Source: Tolypeutes matacus (lineage: Eukaryota; Chordata; Mammalia; Cingulata; Chlamyphoridae). From it: DNA of 64,000 nt. The notes under the pieces are model-generated. The model was not told where the DNA came from and searched no databases. It saw only the letters and a program-made list of their open reading frames with translations. Where the stretch lies: the NCBI GenBank assembly GCA_026826555.1, contig JAKSZT010054581.1, positions 124,001-188,000 of the forward strand. The letters are read 5' to 3'. A program made the translations under genes and the position numbers. How positions within the stretch are numbered: position 1 is the stretch's first letter; each line of letters opens with the position of its first letter. This document shows positions 1 to 11,800 of the stretch, one piece after another.

Positions 1-1345
1 AATCATGAGATATAAGAAAACAGAGACTATGGTTGTCTGCTTTAAAAATAATTATATGAATTATCACTTATTCTGTGAAAATATAGATATCTAATAGGAT
101 AGGTATTTGAAGAAAGGAAAAATATTTTAAAAACTTTAGAATAATGTTGAAACATTAAAAATTATTTTCTTTGCAATTACCTTCCATACTCAGTCTTGTT
201 GACTAGGCAATTGCATTCCAGACTTTTATTTTCCTAGAGTTATATCTAAAATGAAGAAACAATGCTAAAAGCTCTCAGAAAAAATAGGTTATCAATGTGG
301 ATGTCAAAATGAAGGAGAAGGGATTCCTTGGGTATGACTAGGATTTCTTTGAATCTAGGGAACAACTTACACTCAGAACTTGCAGAGGAGCAGGAAAACT
401 TGGAGTGGAGTGGCTTTGTGGATTTCTAGTATCACCAGATCTACTTGTACCAATGCAACAGTGTGGATAGAGCCTGAATGAGACTCAGAATTGAACCATT
501 TAGACCATGACCACTTACTTCACTTGGCTTCCTTATGAATTTTCTCAGGGGAGGGTGTTGTGACACATCTGGCACCTACAGAGGTCTTGTCAAGAATGAA
601 TATCTGGGATATGCTTGCCCATTTCAAATGAAATTTGCATTGAACCAAAAGCACAGTAACTCAGAAAACAAAATTAAGTAATTTTCAGTATTGATATTGT
701 GGACTGGGATATTTTCCAAAACCCACTCATTCTATTGAAACCCAAAACAGGCACCATTATCAAATGACACATTTTAACAGACACTGTTATCAGAAAGAAA
801 ATGGTCAGGTACTTGGCACATTCAAAGGAGCCTGGTTTCAGGAATATGGCAAGTCTGGTCTGGGACCCTAATTTTGGAGCCAATATACATGCAACTGAGC
901 ACTGTCTCTTCTCTAGTGTCTCCTCTAGCATCCAGATGCTTTCACAGACAACTCAGTTTTGGAGTTTGGTGTCCTAACTAAGGGTTTTAATATAGATGGC
1001 CCCTTCCTGTACCTCATTTATATCCTGCACCTCCTCTTTAATTCAATCAGATTTTGATATAATTTTTACAAAAATGACTGTTTTACTCCTGACTTAGAGA
1101 TTAGGATAAAGGAGTACATTTTATCCTGAGAATTATTTTTTCTTAATATGGACAAAATATTATCATATTATCATTCTAGATGACAGCTATTATTTCTGTT
1201 GATAACATTCTCAATTAGGACAAAACCTATTTAGACAAAATATTAGACATCATTACATACCTATGTGGATATTTTATCTGACATTTTTATTTTTTCATAT
1301 GGCTTTGAATTATTGTCTAGTTTTTCTTTATTTCAGCCTGAAGGA
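1..1345. repeat. Segmental duplication unit 0 (right part only)
   Basis: This stretch is diverged from, but collinear with, parts of the units at 5340-11800 and 58690-64000. Positions 1-250 resemble 6480-6730, around the Ctt-Gtt-Gac-tagg block near 195. Positions 540-660 resemble 8010-8100. Positions 940-1230 resemble 60280-60530, including the acaactcagtt(t/c)tggag block. The unit is cut by the window edge, so any B30.2 exon belonging to it would lie to the left of this window. Its right edge is an L1 fragment at about 1350. No open reading frame here looks like a real gene; the 85-codon frame at 674-931 has no recognisable motif. Confidence 0.7.
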
Positions 1346-1349
1346 CTGC

Positions 1350-1930
1350 AGGTCCTCCTCAGCCAGTTTTGAAAAGAGATTTACATTTGCTTTATGACCC
1401 AGCAATTCCATTCCAACTTATTTACCCAGAAAATATAAAAGCATTATTAAACATGAAGATTTATCCATTAATTTCATAGTCATACTTCTCAAAATAGCCC
1501 CAAAGTGGAAAAAAAACAAAACTCTTAATTCCATCCACTTGTACATAGAAAACAAAAGGTGATATATACATATAATGGAAAACTACAGGGCAATAAAATG
1601 GAATTGACTATGGATGCCTGTAATAACATGGATGAATCTTTAAAATATCATACAAACTGAGATTGGTCAGACAGAAAACATTACAGTCCCTCATGACTTC
1701 CCATTTATATGAAATTCTAGAAAATGTAAAACTACAATGACAGAAAACATCAGTTATAGGGTATGGCTTCAGTTGGGTGGAGATTGACTATACAGATTTT
1801 TTAATGATATTGGGTAAAATGTAACTGTAACAACAGTTGTATAATTGCATACATTTTAAATCAGAATACTTAAAATAGATCAATTTTATGTATGTAACAT
1901 ATACCATATACAGCTGTTTAAAAAAAGTTC
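1350..1930 (+). mobile_element. Old L1 3' end fragment (ORF2 C-terminus and 3' UTR)
   Basis: The plus strand carries the usual end of mammalian L1 ORF2: the 'tatgacccagcaattccatt' block near 1395, followed by the 'aaaatagccccaaagtggaaa' type block near 1490 and the 'ggaattgactatggatgcctg' region. It ends in an A/T-rich stretch near 1860-1930. Many substitutions show that it is old. No reading frame remains open. Confidence 0.75.
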
Positions 1931-2117
1931 TCCCCTTGTTGATACAATGGTTGCTATACATTTACTTTTCCTTCAACAATATCCATTGCACAGCTACTCT
2001 GTGAAGGGCACCCTTTTATCTGCCTTGCCTTGAATTCTGTTACAAAATTCAGTAGTCCCTAACCATTTTGACCGACTGTGGGCCACCTCAGGATTTCTCT
2101 AGTAGTTTGGCAAAAGT

Positions 2118-2395
2118 CTGAGATGACCCTTTGGCTCATTGAATCTTGCTTATTCTATCCAGCCATTTCCTCCTCTTATCCAGCCATTTCCTCCTCTCAC
2201 CCAATACCTTCTTACTGCAAGACCTGCTCAAGTTACCTCTCTGAGCCTCAACTTCCTATGTTTAGGAAGATAATAGAGCCAATATCTAGAGGTGTTCTGA
2301 GAACTAAATTTTCATATGTAAAACTTTCAGAACAAAGTCTGCCTCATAATAAGTTCTGTAGGTATGTTAAATAAAGTAATACTGAAAGAATCTCC
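2118..2395 (+). mobile_element. MIR SINE fragment
   Basis: The central MIR core is recognisable on the plus strand: 'ctctgagcctcaacttcct' at about 2240, then 'gaagataatagagcc' and a tail resembling 'cagaacaaagtctgcctcataataag', ending in a short ATAAA-like tail near 2370. The ancient age fits a placental genome. Confidence 0.75.
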
Positions 2396-2399
2396 TCAC

Positions 2400-2575
2400 T
2401 GTTATTTATCCCACATACCAGTGCTTGTAATGCTTAGAACACTGTTTAATATTGTAACAAGGGAGATCATTTTACTCAGTTTAAAAACATTCATTCACTT
2501 CCCATTATTTTCAGGGTGAAGCCAAAACTCATCACCATATACAAGAATGTCTTTGACCTGGCCCTCATTTCTCTC
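2400..2575 (+). mobile_element. L2 LINE 3' end fragment
   Basis: The order 'atcattttactcagtttaaa', 'cccattattttcagggtgaagcc', 'gacctggccctcatttctctc' is the plus-strand 3' end of the L2 LINE family. It is interrupted on the right by a younger L1 insertion at about 2576. Confidence 0.65.
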
Positions 2576-4285
2576 TTTTTTTTTCAATATACTTTTTTAT
2601 TTTTTAAAGAAACTTAGATTACATAAATGTTACACAAAAAATATATGGGATTCCCATATGCCCCATTCCCTAGCCTTCCCACATTTTCCAGCATCAGCAA
2701 TATCCTTCATTAGTGTGGTACATTTGTCACAATTAGTGAACACATCTTGGAGCTTGCCACTAAGTTTACATTGTAGTTTACACTCCATCCTGCACATTTT
2801 TGCAAGTTAGTACATGATATACAATGGCCTGTATCTGTCATTGACATGCCATTCATGATAATTTACAGGTCCCAAAAATGTTCCCAAATTACACCTATTT
2901 TGCCCTCTCCTTCTACTCAGAAACTATAGTGGCCACTGCTTCCACTGCCATGATAAAAGTTCTTCCATTGCTAGGATAATAACAAGTCTACAGTAGAACA
3001 AATGTAAGTCTACTCTAGTCCATCATCCATTCCCCAATCCTGAGGATTCTGTGATGGTGATGCCCACTCCACCTCTAATGGAGAGGGGGCTTAGGTCCCA
3101 TTGGGCAGATGGATGGGACTTTCTTGCTTACAGTTGCAGACTCTCTCTGTTCCTTGAGACGGTCGTTGTCCATTATCATCTATTTGTTAGTTGTTCTGGG
3201 TGAGTCCAATGAACTGGAGAGTAGGTGTTGCAAGTCTATTGAGATTCAGGACCCAACTGACACATGGACAGCCCAAAGATTTAAGTCTCTTGGACATACA
3301 ACTGTCAACTCTAGTACTAAATATAGGTTCAAATAGAGGGGCAACAGAGCCATGTGTAGGGAAAACACAGCTGAGTCCAACTCCATCACACTGGGGAGCA
3401 TAAATTCCAAAGTAGGGCCCATTGGCAGGATGCCAAATTCCTGATCTGTCTTCCCTGCCTATAGTGTCTGGATGGCTGCAGAGACCTCAGGAACCCCACT
3501 ATTTTAAGTAATATTTAATTTTGGCAGTCCATAAGTTCCTGCTGAGATGTGCATAATTTTAACCTCTGAAATAACCTTCTGACTCACTTTGAAGTATATT
3601 AGCCATATAATCTCATTTATCTTTACCCTTTCCCCCTTTTGGTAAAGGTCTTTTTCCAGTTGCATTGCTAGTTGGTGCTTGGTAGTAATCCTTTGGTGCC
3701 AGGGAGGCTCATTCCTGGGAGTCATGTCCCAAACTGGGGGGAAATAGTGCATTTATTTGCTGATTTTTGGCTTAGAGAGAGGCCACATTTAAGCAACAAA
3801 GAGGCTCTCAGGAGGTAATGCTTAGCCACCCTATACTACTATGCTAAGTTTCAATTTCAAAAGTAAAGATGCATAAGCACAGTCATCACAATCAAGAGCC
3901 CATCAATGGTCCACCTTCCTTCACTATTCTCTGGTACTATACTCAGGGAGTTATAGCTGTTCCATTAGAGAATGTGGTAGATCTCCTCAGGATGGGAATT
4001 CGATAGTTCTTTGGTTGTGTGGATCTCCACCCATTGTGACAATGCCCCATGAACACTTGAACACATTTATATGCCTTATATGTCCCAGGTGAACCTCCTC
4101 CCATGTGTCCCCCTCTCTGTCACCCCACACCAATGAGCTTCCCCTGCTACAGTTGTAACTCTTCTGTGAACAAAAATTTCTTCAAATTGAAGGCAACAAA
4201 ATAACAAAATACAATTAATAGGAAAATGTTATAATAATGATGGTTTTAAAAATAATGAATAAAATACAAAATTTCTTTTAAAAAT
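2576..4285 (-). mobile_element. 5'-truncated L1, 3' UTR module A only
   Basis: Read on the minus strand this is the distal 3' UTR of the lineage also seen at 13055-14800, 30441-32230 and 57170-58690. The T-rich run at 2576-2605 is the poly(A) side. Shared landmarks, read on the plus strand, are the 'cttagattacataaatgtta' block (about 2610), the 'attccccaatcctgaggatt' block (3030), the 'aggctcattcctgggagtca' block (3705) and the 'tggcttagagagaggccaca' block (3767). It contains no ORF2 sequence. The right edge abuts an older L1 ORF2 fragment. Confidence 0.8.
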
Positions 4286-4684
4286 TTGTTAGTAAAATGT
4301 TAAGTAAGAGCAGATGTCCTTGTCTTGTTACAGATCATAGTGGGAAATCATTTACTCTCTCAAGATAAAGCAAAATTATAGATATAGTATCTTTGTAGAT
4401 ACCATTGGTGAGAATGAGGATGGTCCCTTGTATTCATGGCTTGTTGACAGTTTTTATCATGAATGGATAATCAACTTTGTCACATGGTTTCCTTCATCTC
4501 TTCACATCATTGTATAGATTTTTCATTTTTAGTCTGTTGATCTAGTTAATTAGATTGACTCATTGGATAATTTTGAATGAATTTTCTAGTCACAGGATAA
4601 ACCTCATCTGGTAAGACTGTATATATATATATATTATATATAATATATATAATATATAATATATACATATATATCTACACATAC

Positions 4685-4753
<69 letters not shown>

Positions 4754-5000
4754 TAGATAAATCAATTTGCTATATATTATGTTGAGGAATTTTGCATCTA
4801 TGTTCATGTAAGATATTTTCTTTAAAGTCTGTATTTTTTTTTATTAAGGTAGTTGAACGTATGGATATAACGTTCATAATATTCTCATAGACTCCTTCAT
4901 TATCTGAAGATCTGATGTAAAGTTCCCTTATTCATTCTTATATTGGTGATTTGTTTTCTCCATTTTTCTTGGTAGGTCTGGCAAGAGGCTTAGAAATTTT
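4286..5000 (-). mobile_element. Old L1 ORF2 fragment (reverse-transcriptase region)
   Basis: Antisense L1 ORF2 text is recognisable: 'aagagcagatgtccttgtct' near 4307 is the common 'gggcatccttgtcttg' region, and 'ttttgcatctatgttcatg' near 4790 and 'ttggtgatttgttttctcc' near 4945 follow in the expected order. Many stops and indels are present. The AT-rich tandem repeat at 4616-4758 has grown inside it. Confidence 0.65.
4616..4758. repeat. AT-rich microsatellite, TA then TATACA repeats
   Basis: About 50 bases of irregular (TA)n are followed by roughly fifteen copies of a six-base CATATA unit. No spacers or conserved inserts are present. It lies within an old L1 fragment. Confidence 0.9.
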
Positions 5001-5339
5001 GAAAGGCATAGTAATGAGAGTTGGTATTCATGGCTTGTTTCCACATTAATAAAAATGACATTGAAGAAGGAAAGAATGAGGGAGCACATCAGATGTTACC
5101 ATGAGTATAGCCTAAATGGAGATTAAATAGTTCAGTTTCAAAAGCACCTGAAATAAAGGCCTAGACAAGCACAGACCCAAGAAAATGTTTGAGAAAGTTT
5201 CTTGTGATGATGAAAATTTGTCTTCACAATTCTGGATATGGCATTGATCCATTTCTCAATTGGATACATCCATATTGGTATTTTTATTGTTTATATTTCT
5301 TTGCTTCCTTATCATTTAGAAAATGATATGATTTGGTTG
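5001..5339. other. Stretch without recognised features
   Basis: No gene, RNA gene or recognisable transposon is seen here. It lies between an old L1 fragment and the left edge of duplication unit 1, and could hold further decayed L1. Confidence 0.5.
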
Positions 5340-5687
5340 ATCACATCCCAAATGGTTTACTGAATTTATCACCCCCATAACACACTTGTTTATCTTACAA
5401 TAAATTAAAAGGAGAATATTTGGAAATTCATTTAAAAGTTCACAACTTTTATTGGAATGGAAATGTAAACCTATGACCCAAAGAAGACAACCATGGCAAC
5501 TGAATATTTGAAATGTAATTTTTCCTAATTTATCTACTTAACTCATGTTCATGACTCATGAAATCCATATTTTTATGCTGTAACTGCACCAGATACAAAA
5601 CATGCAGAAAAGGATTTAGCTATGAACACAATGTCATTTTTATAAATGTGTCATGCTCCAAGTTTTAGTTTCCTTGCTCAGGATAAT

Positions 5688-6225
5688 CTAGAGCAGTGGC
5701 AGTGCCCAGATACTCAGGAAGCTTTGACCATCATTACCTGGATTTGTAGGAGTAAAAAATGGGCACAGTGGCTCTGAGGGATAAATTTTGTTGAATGTAA
5801 AGATATGGGATCCATTGTGAATGTCCCAAAAGGAAATATTTCCTACATCCATATCCAGGGAAATCCCTACTTGGTGCAATCGAGGCATCACCTGGAGTAG
5901 AGTCAAAGGTGTTGTGCTGGCTGAGTAGCACTCTCCATTTAGTAGGCCCACAGTCCAGAAATCATATTTTGAAAACAGTAGAAGTTCCCATTGTCAAGGA
6001 ACAGATTCCTTACAAACACTCAAGATCCAGTCTTTGCTTGTTCGCACATCCATTTCCCAGTAATGGTGGCCGGAGGTGAACTGAATGGTGCCAAGGACGC
6101 AAATTGCTGGAATCACTCAGCTAGCTCTTTCTGATTCTATTTGACATGCCCACATTTCACTCCCCTCAGGTCTTCAGAAATCATGAGGTAGTTGTTGGCT
6201 GTGTCCACATCCAATGTCATAACCA
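5688..6225 (-). pseudogene. B30.2 (PRY-SPRY) exon, TRIM/RFPL-type pseudogene, copy 1
   Basis: On the minus strand a good 3' splice site (a pyrimidine run ending CACAG, AG at 6227-6226) leads into a PRY start reading VMTLDVDTANNYLMISEDLR. It is followed by the usual SPRY landmarks: ICVLGTIQFTSGHHYWEMDV, SKDWILSVCKESV, FWTVGLLNGE, VGISLDMDVGNISFWDI, GSHIFTF and CPFF. The frame ends in TAG at 5690-5688. B30.2 domains are ligand-binding modules that close TRIM and ret-finger-protein-like proteins. The wording of the PRY start and the KESV region most resembles the RFPL group, recalled by eye rather than searched. Three lesions are visible: TAG after CGHVK, a one-base deletion soon after that shifts the frame, and TGA after CKESVP. 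No RING or B-box exon was found upstream in unit 1. A pseudogene is near certain; the exact family is less sure. Confidence 0.85.
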
Positions 6226-6718
6226 CTGTGGAAAGAAAAGTAGTTCAGAAATATCATCCCATTCATCATTTCTACCAAGTATCTCATTCACTTTCATTAC
6301 TTGAATTCAACAATTCTTCTTCCCAAATTGGAATTTTCCTGGGGAAACTTCCCTGATCACCCTTAACTTTTGTATATAAAATGTATAAAATTGTAACAAT
6401 TTCTCTGATACTGGGAATTCTTTTTAAATTGTTTGTGATTATTTGATGAAATATCTCTCTTCCCCTAAGTGTGAGATTCATGAAGTAAGGGAATATGACT
6501 ATTTATTGATCTCAAAAAAAATTTCATAAATTAGTGTTGATACTATAAAAAGTAGATATATAATAGGATTTTGAAGGATGGAAATATAATTTTACTTTTT
6601 TCAGAATAATATTGACATGTTAAAGTTTGTTTTTCTTTTACTGAACATGCACCATTTAGTCTTGTTGGCTAGGTAGGCACCAACATTTCAGGAATTTGTT
6701 CTCTGAAGTTTGTAACAA

Positions 6719-7651
6719 AATAAAGTGATACATAAAATAATCAAATACACTTACTAGGAAAAAGAAACAAGTGTGATAAGCTTACATGCAGGAAACAAAC
6801 ATAAGNNNNNNNNNNNNNNNNNNNNNNNNNNNNNNNNNNNNNNNNNNNNNNNNNNNNNNNNNNNNNNNNNNNNNNNNNNNNNNNNNNNNNNNNNNNNNNN
6901 NNNNNNNNNNNNNNNNNNNNNNNNNNNNNNNNNNNNNNNNNNNNNNNNNNNNNNNNNNNNNNNNNNNNNNNNNNNNNNNNNNNNNNNNNNNNNNNNNNNN
7001 NNNNNNNNNNNNNNNNNNNNNNNNNNNNNNNNNNNNNNNNNNNNNNNNNNNNNNNNNNNNNNNNNNNNNNNNNNNNNNNNNNNNNNNNNNNNNNNNNNNN
7101 NNNNNNNNNNNNNNNNNNNNNNNNNNNNNNNNNNNNNNNNNNNNNNNNNNNNNNNNNNNNNNNNNNNNNNNNNNNNNNNNNNNNNNNNNNNNNNNNNNNN
7201 NNNNNTCTTTGGGAGTTGGAGGTTGTCCTGAGTACTGTTGTGGCAATGGATGCAGGCCATTTTAAATCAGCACACACCACTCATAACTGAGTGGGAGAGA
7301 GTGTGGTCTACAGTGTGAACTGTGGTCTATGGTTGGTGGCAAGGCTCCAGGATGTGTAAGTTCATTGAGGTTGGTGGGCCACACTGTGGGAGATGTTTGT
7401 GTTGGATGTGGTGGGAGGTGTGGGAGGTGGGCAACATGGGAATCCCAGTAGGTTCCGTGTAATATTTTAGGTAATCTAAGCACCTCTTAAAATATATGTA
7501 TATATATATATATATAAATAACATTTTTGTAAGCAAATACACATATATGCATATATATTTACATATCATTTTGCAAATGTTTGTATGTATTGTGAGAATT
7601 TTGATTTTTACCCATAATAAAAAAAAAAAAATAAAAAAAATAAAGTGATAC
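6719..7651 (+). mobile_element. Young L1 3' end insertion with target-site duplication, gap-containing
   Basis: A target-site duplication of about 13-14 bases (aataaagtgatac) flanks the element at 6719-6732 and 7638-7651. The right part, 7206-7640, is the sense 3' end of the local L1 lineage, running into a poly(A) tail at 7617-7640. The piece just left of the gap (about 6770-6800) matches the other strand of the 3' UTR (compare 14722-14745), so the 5' part appears inverted, as expected from twin priming. The junction is hidden by the N run. Unit 0 has no insertion at the matching place. Confidence 0.75.
6806..7205. other. Assembly gap (400 N)
   Basis: Exactly 400 unknown bases, which suggests a sized or default gap. 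It lies inside an L1 insertion. Every reading frame crossing it is an artefact. Confidence 0.99.
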
Positions 7652-8689
7652 AGCTAACAGTCCTAGTCTGAAATGAGTAAACTTTGTGGAAGTAAAGATA
7701 GAAGAAAGGATTCCTTTGGGCAAGAACAGTTATTTATTGTGTTCTGAAATCACCTTAGTCCTAGAACTTGCATGGGGAAGTGGAGTGGGGGAAACTTGTA
7801 TTGGAATGTCTCTGTGGCTTGCCAACATCTACAATGCTCAATGCTTCCTAATGATTGGGGTTGGAGCCCAGAGCTGATTGTCCTAATACAATCATGTGAA
7901 TAGAGCCAATGGAAGTCTCCAAAGTAAACCCAATGGACAAACAACCAATTATCTCACTCAGGTCTCTTAAGACTGGTTCAGTGGAAGATAACTTAAGATA
8001 TGTTGTCCTCTGAGAGGTGTTGTCAAGGAGAAAAAATATCTGAGACAAGTTTCACCAACTCAAATGTGAGTTTGCCTGGAGCATACTCACTTTAGAAAAT
8101 AAAGTAATTCATTTTTATTACAATTGCTACATACCTAAGCACTGTCATTGTATTCCTTCCCAACACAGCACCTCCTGATTATAGTTCACATGAAAACATA
8201 CCCTAGGGCTAGAGAGAGAGCCAGCCTGGAGATGTCACCTTAGAACCATACTGGATTCTGAAACTGCTAGGTCTGCCCTGGACTCCTGACTTTAGCCCAT
8301 TAGACATAGAGATAAGCACAGATAATTCACTTTAACAATAAACCTATTTGCAAATTAGATCACAAAATAATTCAGAGTTAAGCTGTGACATGGAGTCAGG
8401 CAATATTTCCTGTGGCCCCCAGTCAGAGTGGGAAGCATTTGGTGAACACTAAAACATTGACTCCACAAGTGGACCTCAGTCTACAGTCTTGACCACCATG
8501 CACACTTTCAGCAGCTCTTGCTCAGGTGGCCTGTGCACTGAGATACATCCCAGTATGTCAGCATCATGTGGGTGCTTTTTAAATACCTGGTAATTGAATG
8601 TGTATTCAAGTTTTGAGAAGCCATGTTCTAGGTAGGGTTAGCTAATGGAATCAAGAGACCATATGTGTGACTGTTAATTTTCCAGTGTC

Positions 8690-8836
8690 CCCATTTTAAA
8701 AAATAATAAGATACCTGTAAAATTGTTTTAATAGCTTATTATTTAACTTGATATATATAAAAATATTACTTCCACATGTGACAGTAGTCACATTTCAAGT
8801 GGTTGAACACTGGTTCCCATATTGGACAGCACAGGT
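8690..8836 (+). mobile_element. MER3-like hAT DNA transposon remnant
   Basis: The right end reads 'agtcacatttcaagtggttg' then 'catattggacagcac', as at the end of MER3-type nonautonomous hAT elements. An AT-rich middle precedes it. The corresponding part of unit 2 holds a similar element in the opposite orientation (59595-59905). Confidence 0.55.
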
Positions 8837-10673
8837 CTAGGTCATGTCTTAAATATTTTCTCTCTTTGCAATCTCCATTGATCCAATCTGTACTCAGAGG
8901 TGAGAACAACTGTTGTTTAGGTAGCATAAAAGGTGCCCATATGGAAAATATTTTGTGGGAAGGGAGTAGGCTGTATAGACTCCTTACCTTGAAACTGAAG
9001 CATCCTTGGATTCATTTTTATAAGTCCTATTTAGGACAGAAATTTTTGATACTAAATATTTGGTATCACTATTAACTTTCACAAAATAAAATGGAGGTAA
9101 TTTCAAATTCTTTTTGTTTGCAAAAGTAAAACCACATGTTTTTAGACCAAGGAAATTAATTAAACTTATTCAGAAGACTTTACTAAAACTCACTCACTAG
9201 TCCACATTCACTTCTTCAAAAGGGCATTTGCTCTCAATTGCCAAGGTCCAGGTTTAGAAGTTTGATAAATCAACCCTCAAGTGGTTGCTTTACAATCAGT
9301 CAGCTACTCAAGGTCCTGCTTTTTGTTAGTCAAAGAATAAAAAATTAAAGGTATTTCTTACAATCCTACAATTTCCTTTTTTCTGACATGCTATTAAAAA
9401 TGACATGTTTCCTTTATTTAAACTATTTTATTCTCTTCAGAAATACTTCTGTGTGGTTTTAGATGACTGATAGGTGATCAGGGTTTTTGGAGGGAGAATG
9501 AAAAAATTAGAAGAAGGGACCCTGTGTGTGGGGGGAAGTGTGGGTGGAGATTAGGTTACATTAGATTATATTTGGTGATTAAATAAATAATTGTCTTTCA
9601 TGTCCATGGTCATTATTCAGCTGGTTTTTGCAAGAAAATACTCTCATCATTTCAAATTCAAAGCTAAGGCCACTGTCAAGTACTTGTGTCCCATGAAGGC
9701 AAACTGAAAACCTTAAAAATTGTGACCAACTTGACAATCATGTTTCATAGTCAGCTTCTGTTTTCTGAAGCCCTGCATGACTATATGGGGAGTGCACACT
9801 CCATGCATGAGATGGCCAGAGTCTGCAACTGGATGCAGAACCCAGAAATATGTCATACTCTTCTATTCCAATCAGTTAGGGTTGGGTTACTCATGACCCC
9901 AGTGCATAGAGCCTGCTGTCACAGCAATGGCATGTCTAGGCAAGGGGGATGGGAGGCAAGATCCAGCTGTGTCCAACATATGGATTTTTGTTATTAATTT
10001 GTCTAAATAATTCTTTGAATTATGAAACTACTGATGACATCATCATGAAATAATTACTCAAAATTGGCTTTTTGTAGTGTTTTATTATGTACTTTATTGT
10101 TGTCTTTTAAAAATTTATTTTGAGATAATTTCAAACTTACAGGACAGTTGTATAAATAATACAAGATCCATAGAGATTATAACATGTCCTCTTTCCCCTG
10201 ATATCCAGATCCATGAACTTTTAACATTGTATATATTATTTTAATAATTTCATTTTAAAATAATCACCTGAAATCTGTTAAATTTTATACATTAGTTTAT
10301 ATAAAATAGATTGATTTCTTAGACATTTCGTTTTTTAATTTGCAAATTTCACAAAATACTGCTTGTGGCCAATACTTACTAATGCTGTTTTGACCTGTGG
10401 GAATAATTTATTTGGTATACAAAATTACATCTGGAAATTCTATTTTATGAATATTAATTATATATATATATATGTGTGTGCCATTCAAATTTAAACTTTA
10501 ATCTGTCCAATGGTGTTTTAAAAATCTCATACTCATTAATCGTGGTACATTCTTTAGAATATAAACTTTCAGTGTTAATAGTCTCTTCCCAATCATATCT
10601 GGTATAAAATCTTGTCACTTTAGCTAAAATATTTAGACAGTTCATAAATTGTAAATATTTTAAGTATTTACCT

Positions 10674-10704
10674 ATCCATCCATCCTTTCATCCATCCATC
10701 CATT
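10674..10704. repeat. (ATCC)n microsatellite
   Basis: About seven imperfect ATCC units. A matching array stands at the homologous place in unit 2 (63062-63083), so it predates the duplication. Confidence 0.85.
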
Positions 10705-11800
10705 TTACTAAAGCCCTTTCAGGTGTTTATTGGCTGTTGTTAAAAATTGTTCTACTTATTTTGGCCTTTATTCTCCAAATGTAATAAGTCTGAATGGATT
10801 TTAGTTTGTGACTGAAGTTTAGACAATTTCATAATACTTGATTGATTAAATAATAAAATGTGCTTCAGATCATCTCACAGCAAGCCCCTGGTGGCGCCCT
10901 GTAACGTTTACAAAGAGGCTTTCTGCTCCCGTTTCTGATGCAGGTTTCTGCCTCGGTTCTACTTTCAGACATGCCCACCAGAGAGAGAGGTCCAACATGC
11001 ATCAATATGGTCACTGCTCATTTCTGGAAACATTTGTATCTCCTGATACCTAAGGACATCGTGACTACCTGATCCTCACAAGATAATTTATAATTATAGC
11101 AGTTCAAATTCATAGGTACATGGTTAGCACTTCCTTATCTGCCTGGAAATCTTTAAGTCTGATGGACTGACCTGCAGAAAATCCACTAGACTCAAAATTC
11201 TCCTCAATTGTTTATCCTTACAGGAAATTTCCTGATATCCCAAGACAAATTATTTTCCATCTTGTTCTCTCAGGACAATATATAAAGACTTCTGATAGAA
11301 CTTTGTGCTTTTTTTACTTAGTTTCCTGTGTTCTGTTTGTGGCAAGGAGAAAACCATATTGAGAACTGAGACTGTGGATTGATTTTGGATATGAAATGCG
11401 AGTATCCAGAAAAAAGTAGACAAAATAATTTCAATTTAACTTAATAATTTGAAGTTAATCTGCATTATTTCATGTCTTTTCCTGATTTTTTACCCTTCCT
11501 ACAGAATTCCTGATCCTTTTGGGTCATCTATAACAAGGATATATCGTGATTGAAGAGAGTAAAATACATACATAATATAAATAAGAAAGCAAAGTTGGGA
11601 TTCCACATTACATTTTTTAGATTTCCTTCTATTTATATACATGACCTTAGGCTTTCCCTTTAAACCACTGTCATACCCATATATCTGCTCGTTACAAACA
11701 CTATGATGTGCTTTTACCACTAATATTCATTTCCAAAGATTTACAAACAATTTTTTTTACCAAATCTGCATAGATTAGTCCTCAGCTTTCTATTCTGTAC

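Larger units (their letters stand above)
5340..11800. repeat. Segmental duplication unit 1
   Basis: This unit is collinear with 58690-64000. Corresponding blocks include 5440-5580 with 58800-58930, the B30.2 exon at 5688-6225 with 59045-59400, 9030-9360 with 60540-60900, 9410-9620 with 61825-61985, 9660-9990 with 62040-62380, 10070-10310 with 62450-62710, 10460-10870 with 62840-63250, and 10870-11520 with 63250-63880. Identity looks moderate, with many small indels, so the duplication is old. Apart from the B30.2 exon I find no other exon. The parts at 8100-8685 and 8840-9680 show no recognised repeat or gene. About 10100-10310 resembles an old antisense L1 3' UTR shared by both units. Confidence 0.85.

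Noticed and set aside
674..931. Possible upstream coding exon of the B30.2 gene in unit 0
   Set aside because: The 85-codon frame has no RING, B-box or coiled-coil signature, and the homologous parts of units 1 and 2 do not keep it open.
6741..7280. Long frames of 150-180 codons on both strands
   Set aside because: They are almost wholly translated N from the assembly gap.
10870..11060. GC-richer block shared by units 1 and 2, considered as a promoter or first exon
   Set aside because: It is shared and slightly CpG-richer, but I see no TATA, start codon context or splice donor that would decide it; left as part of the duplicated unit.
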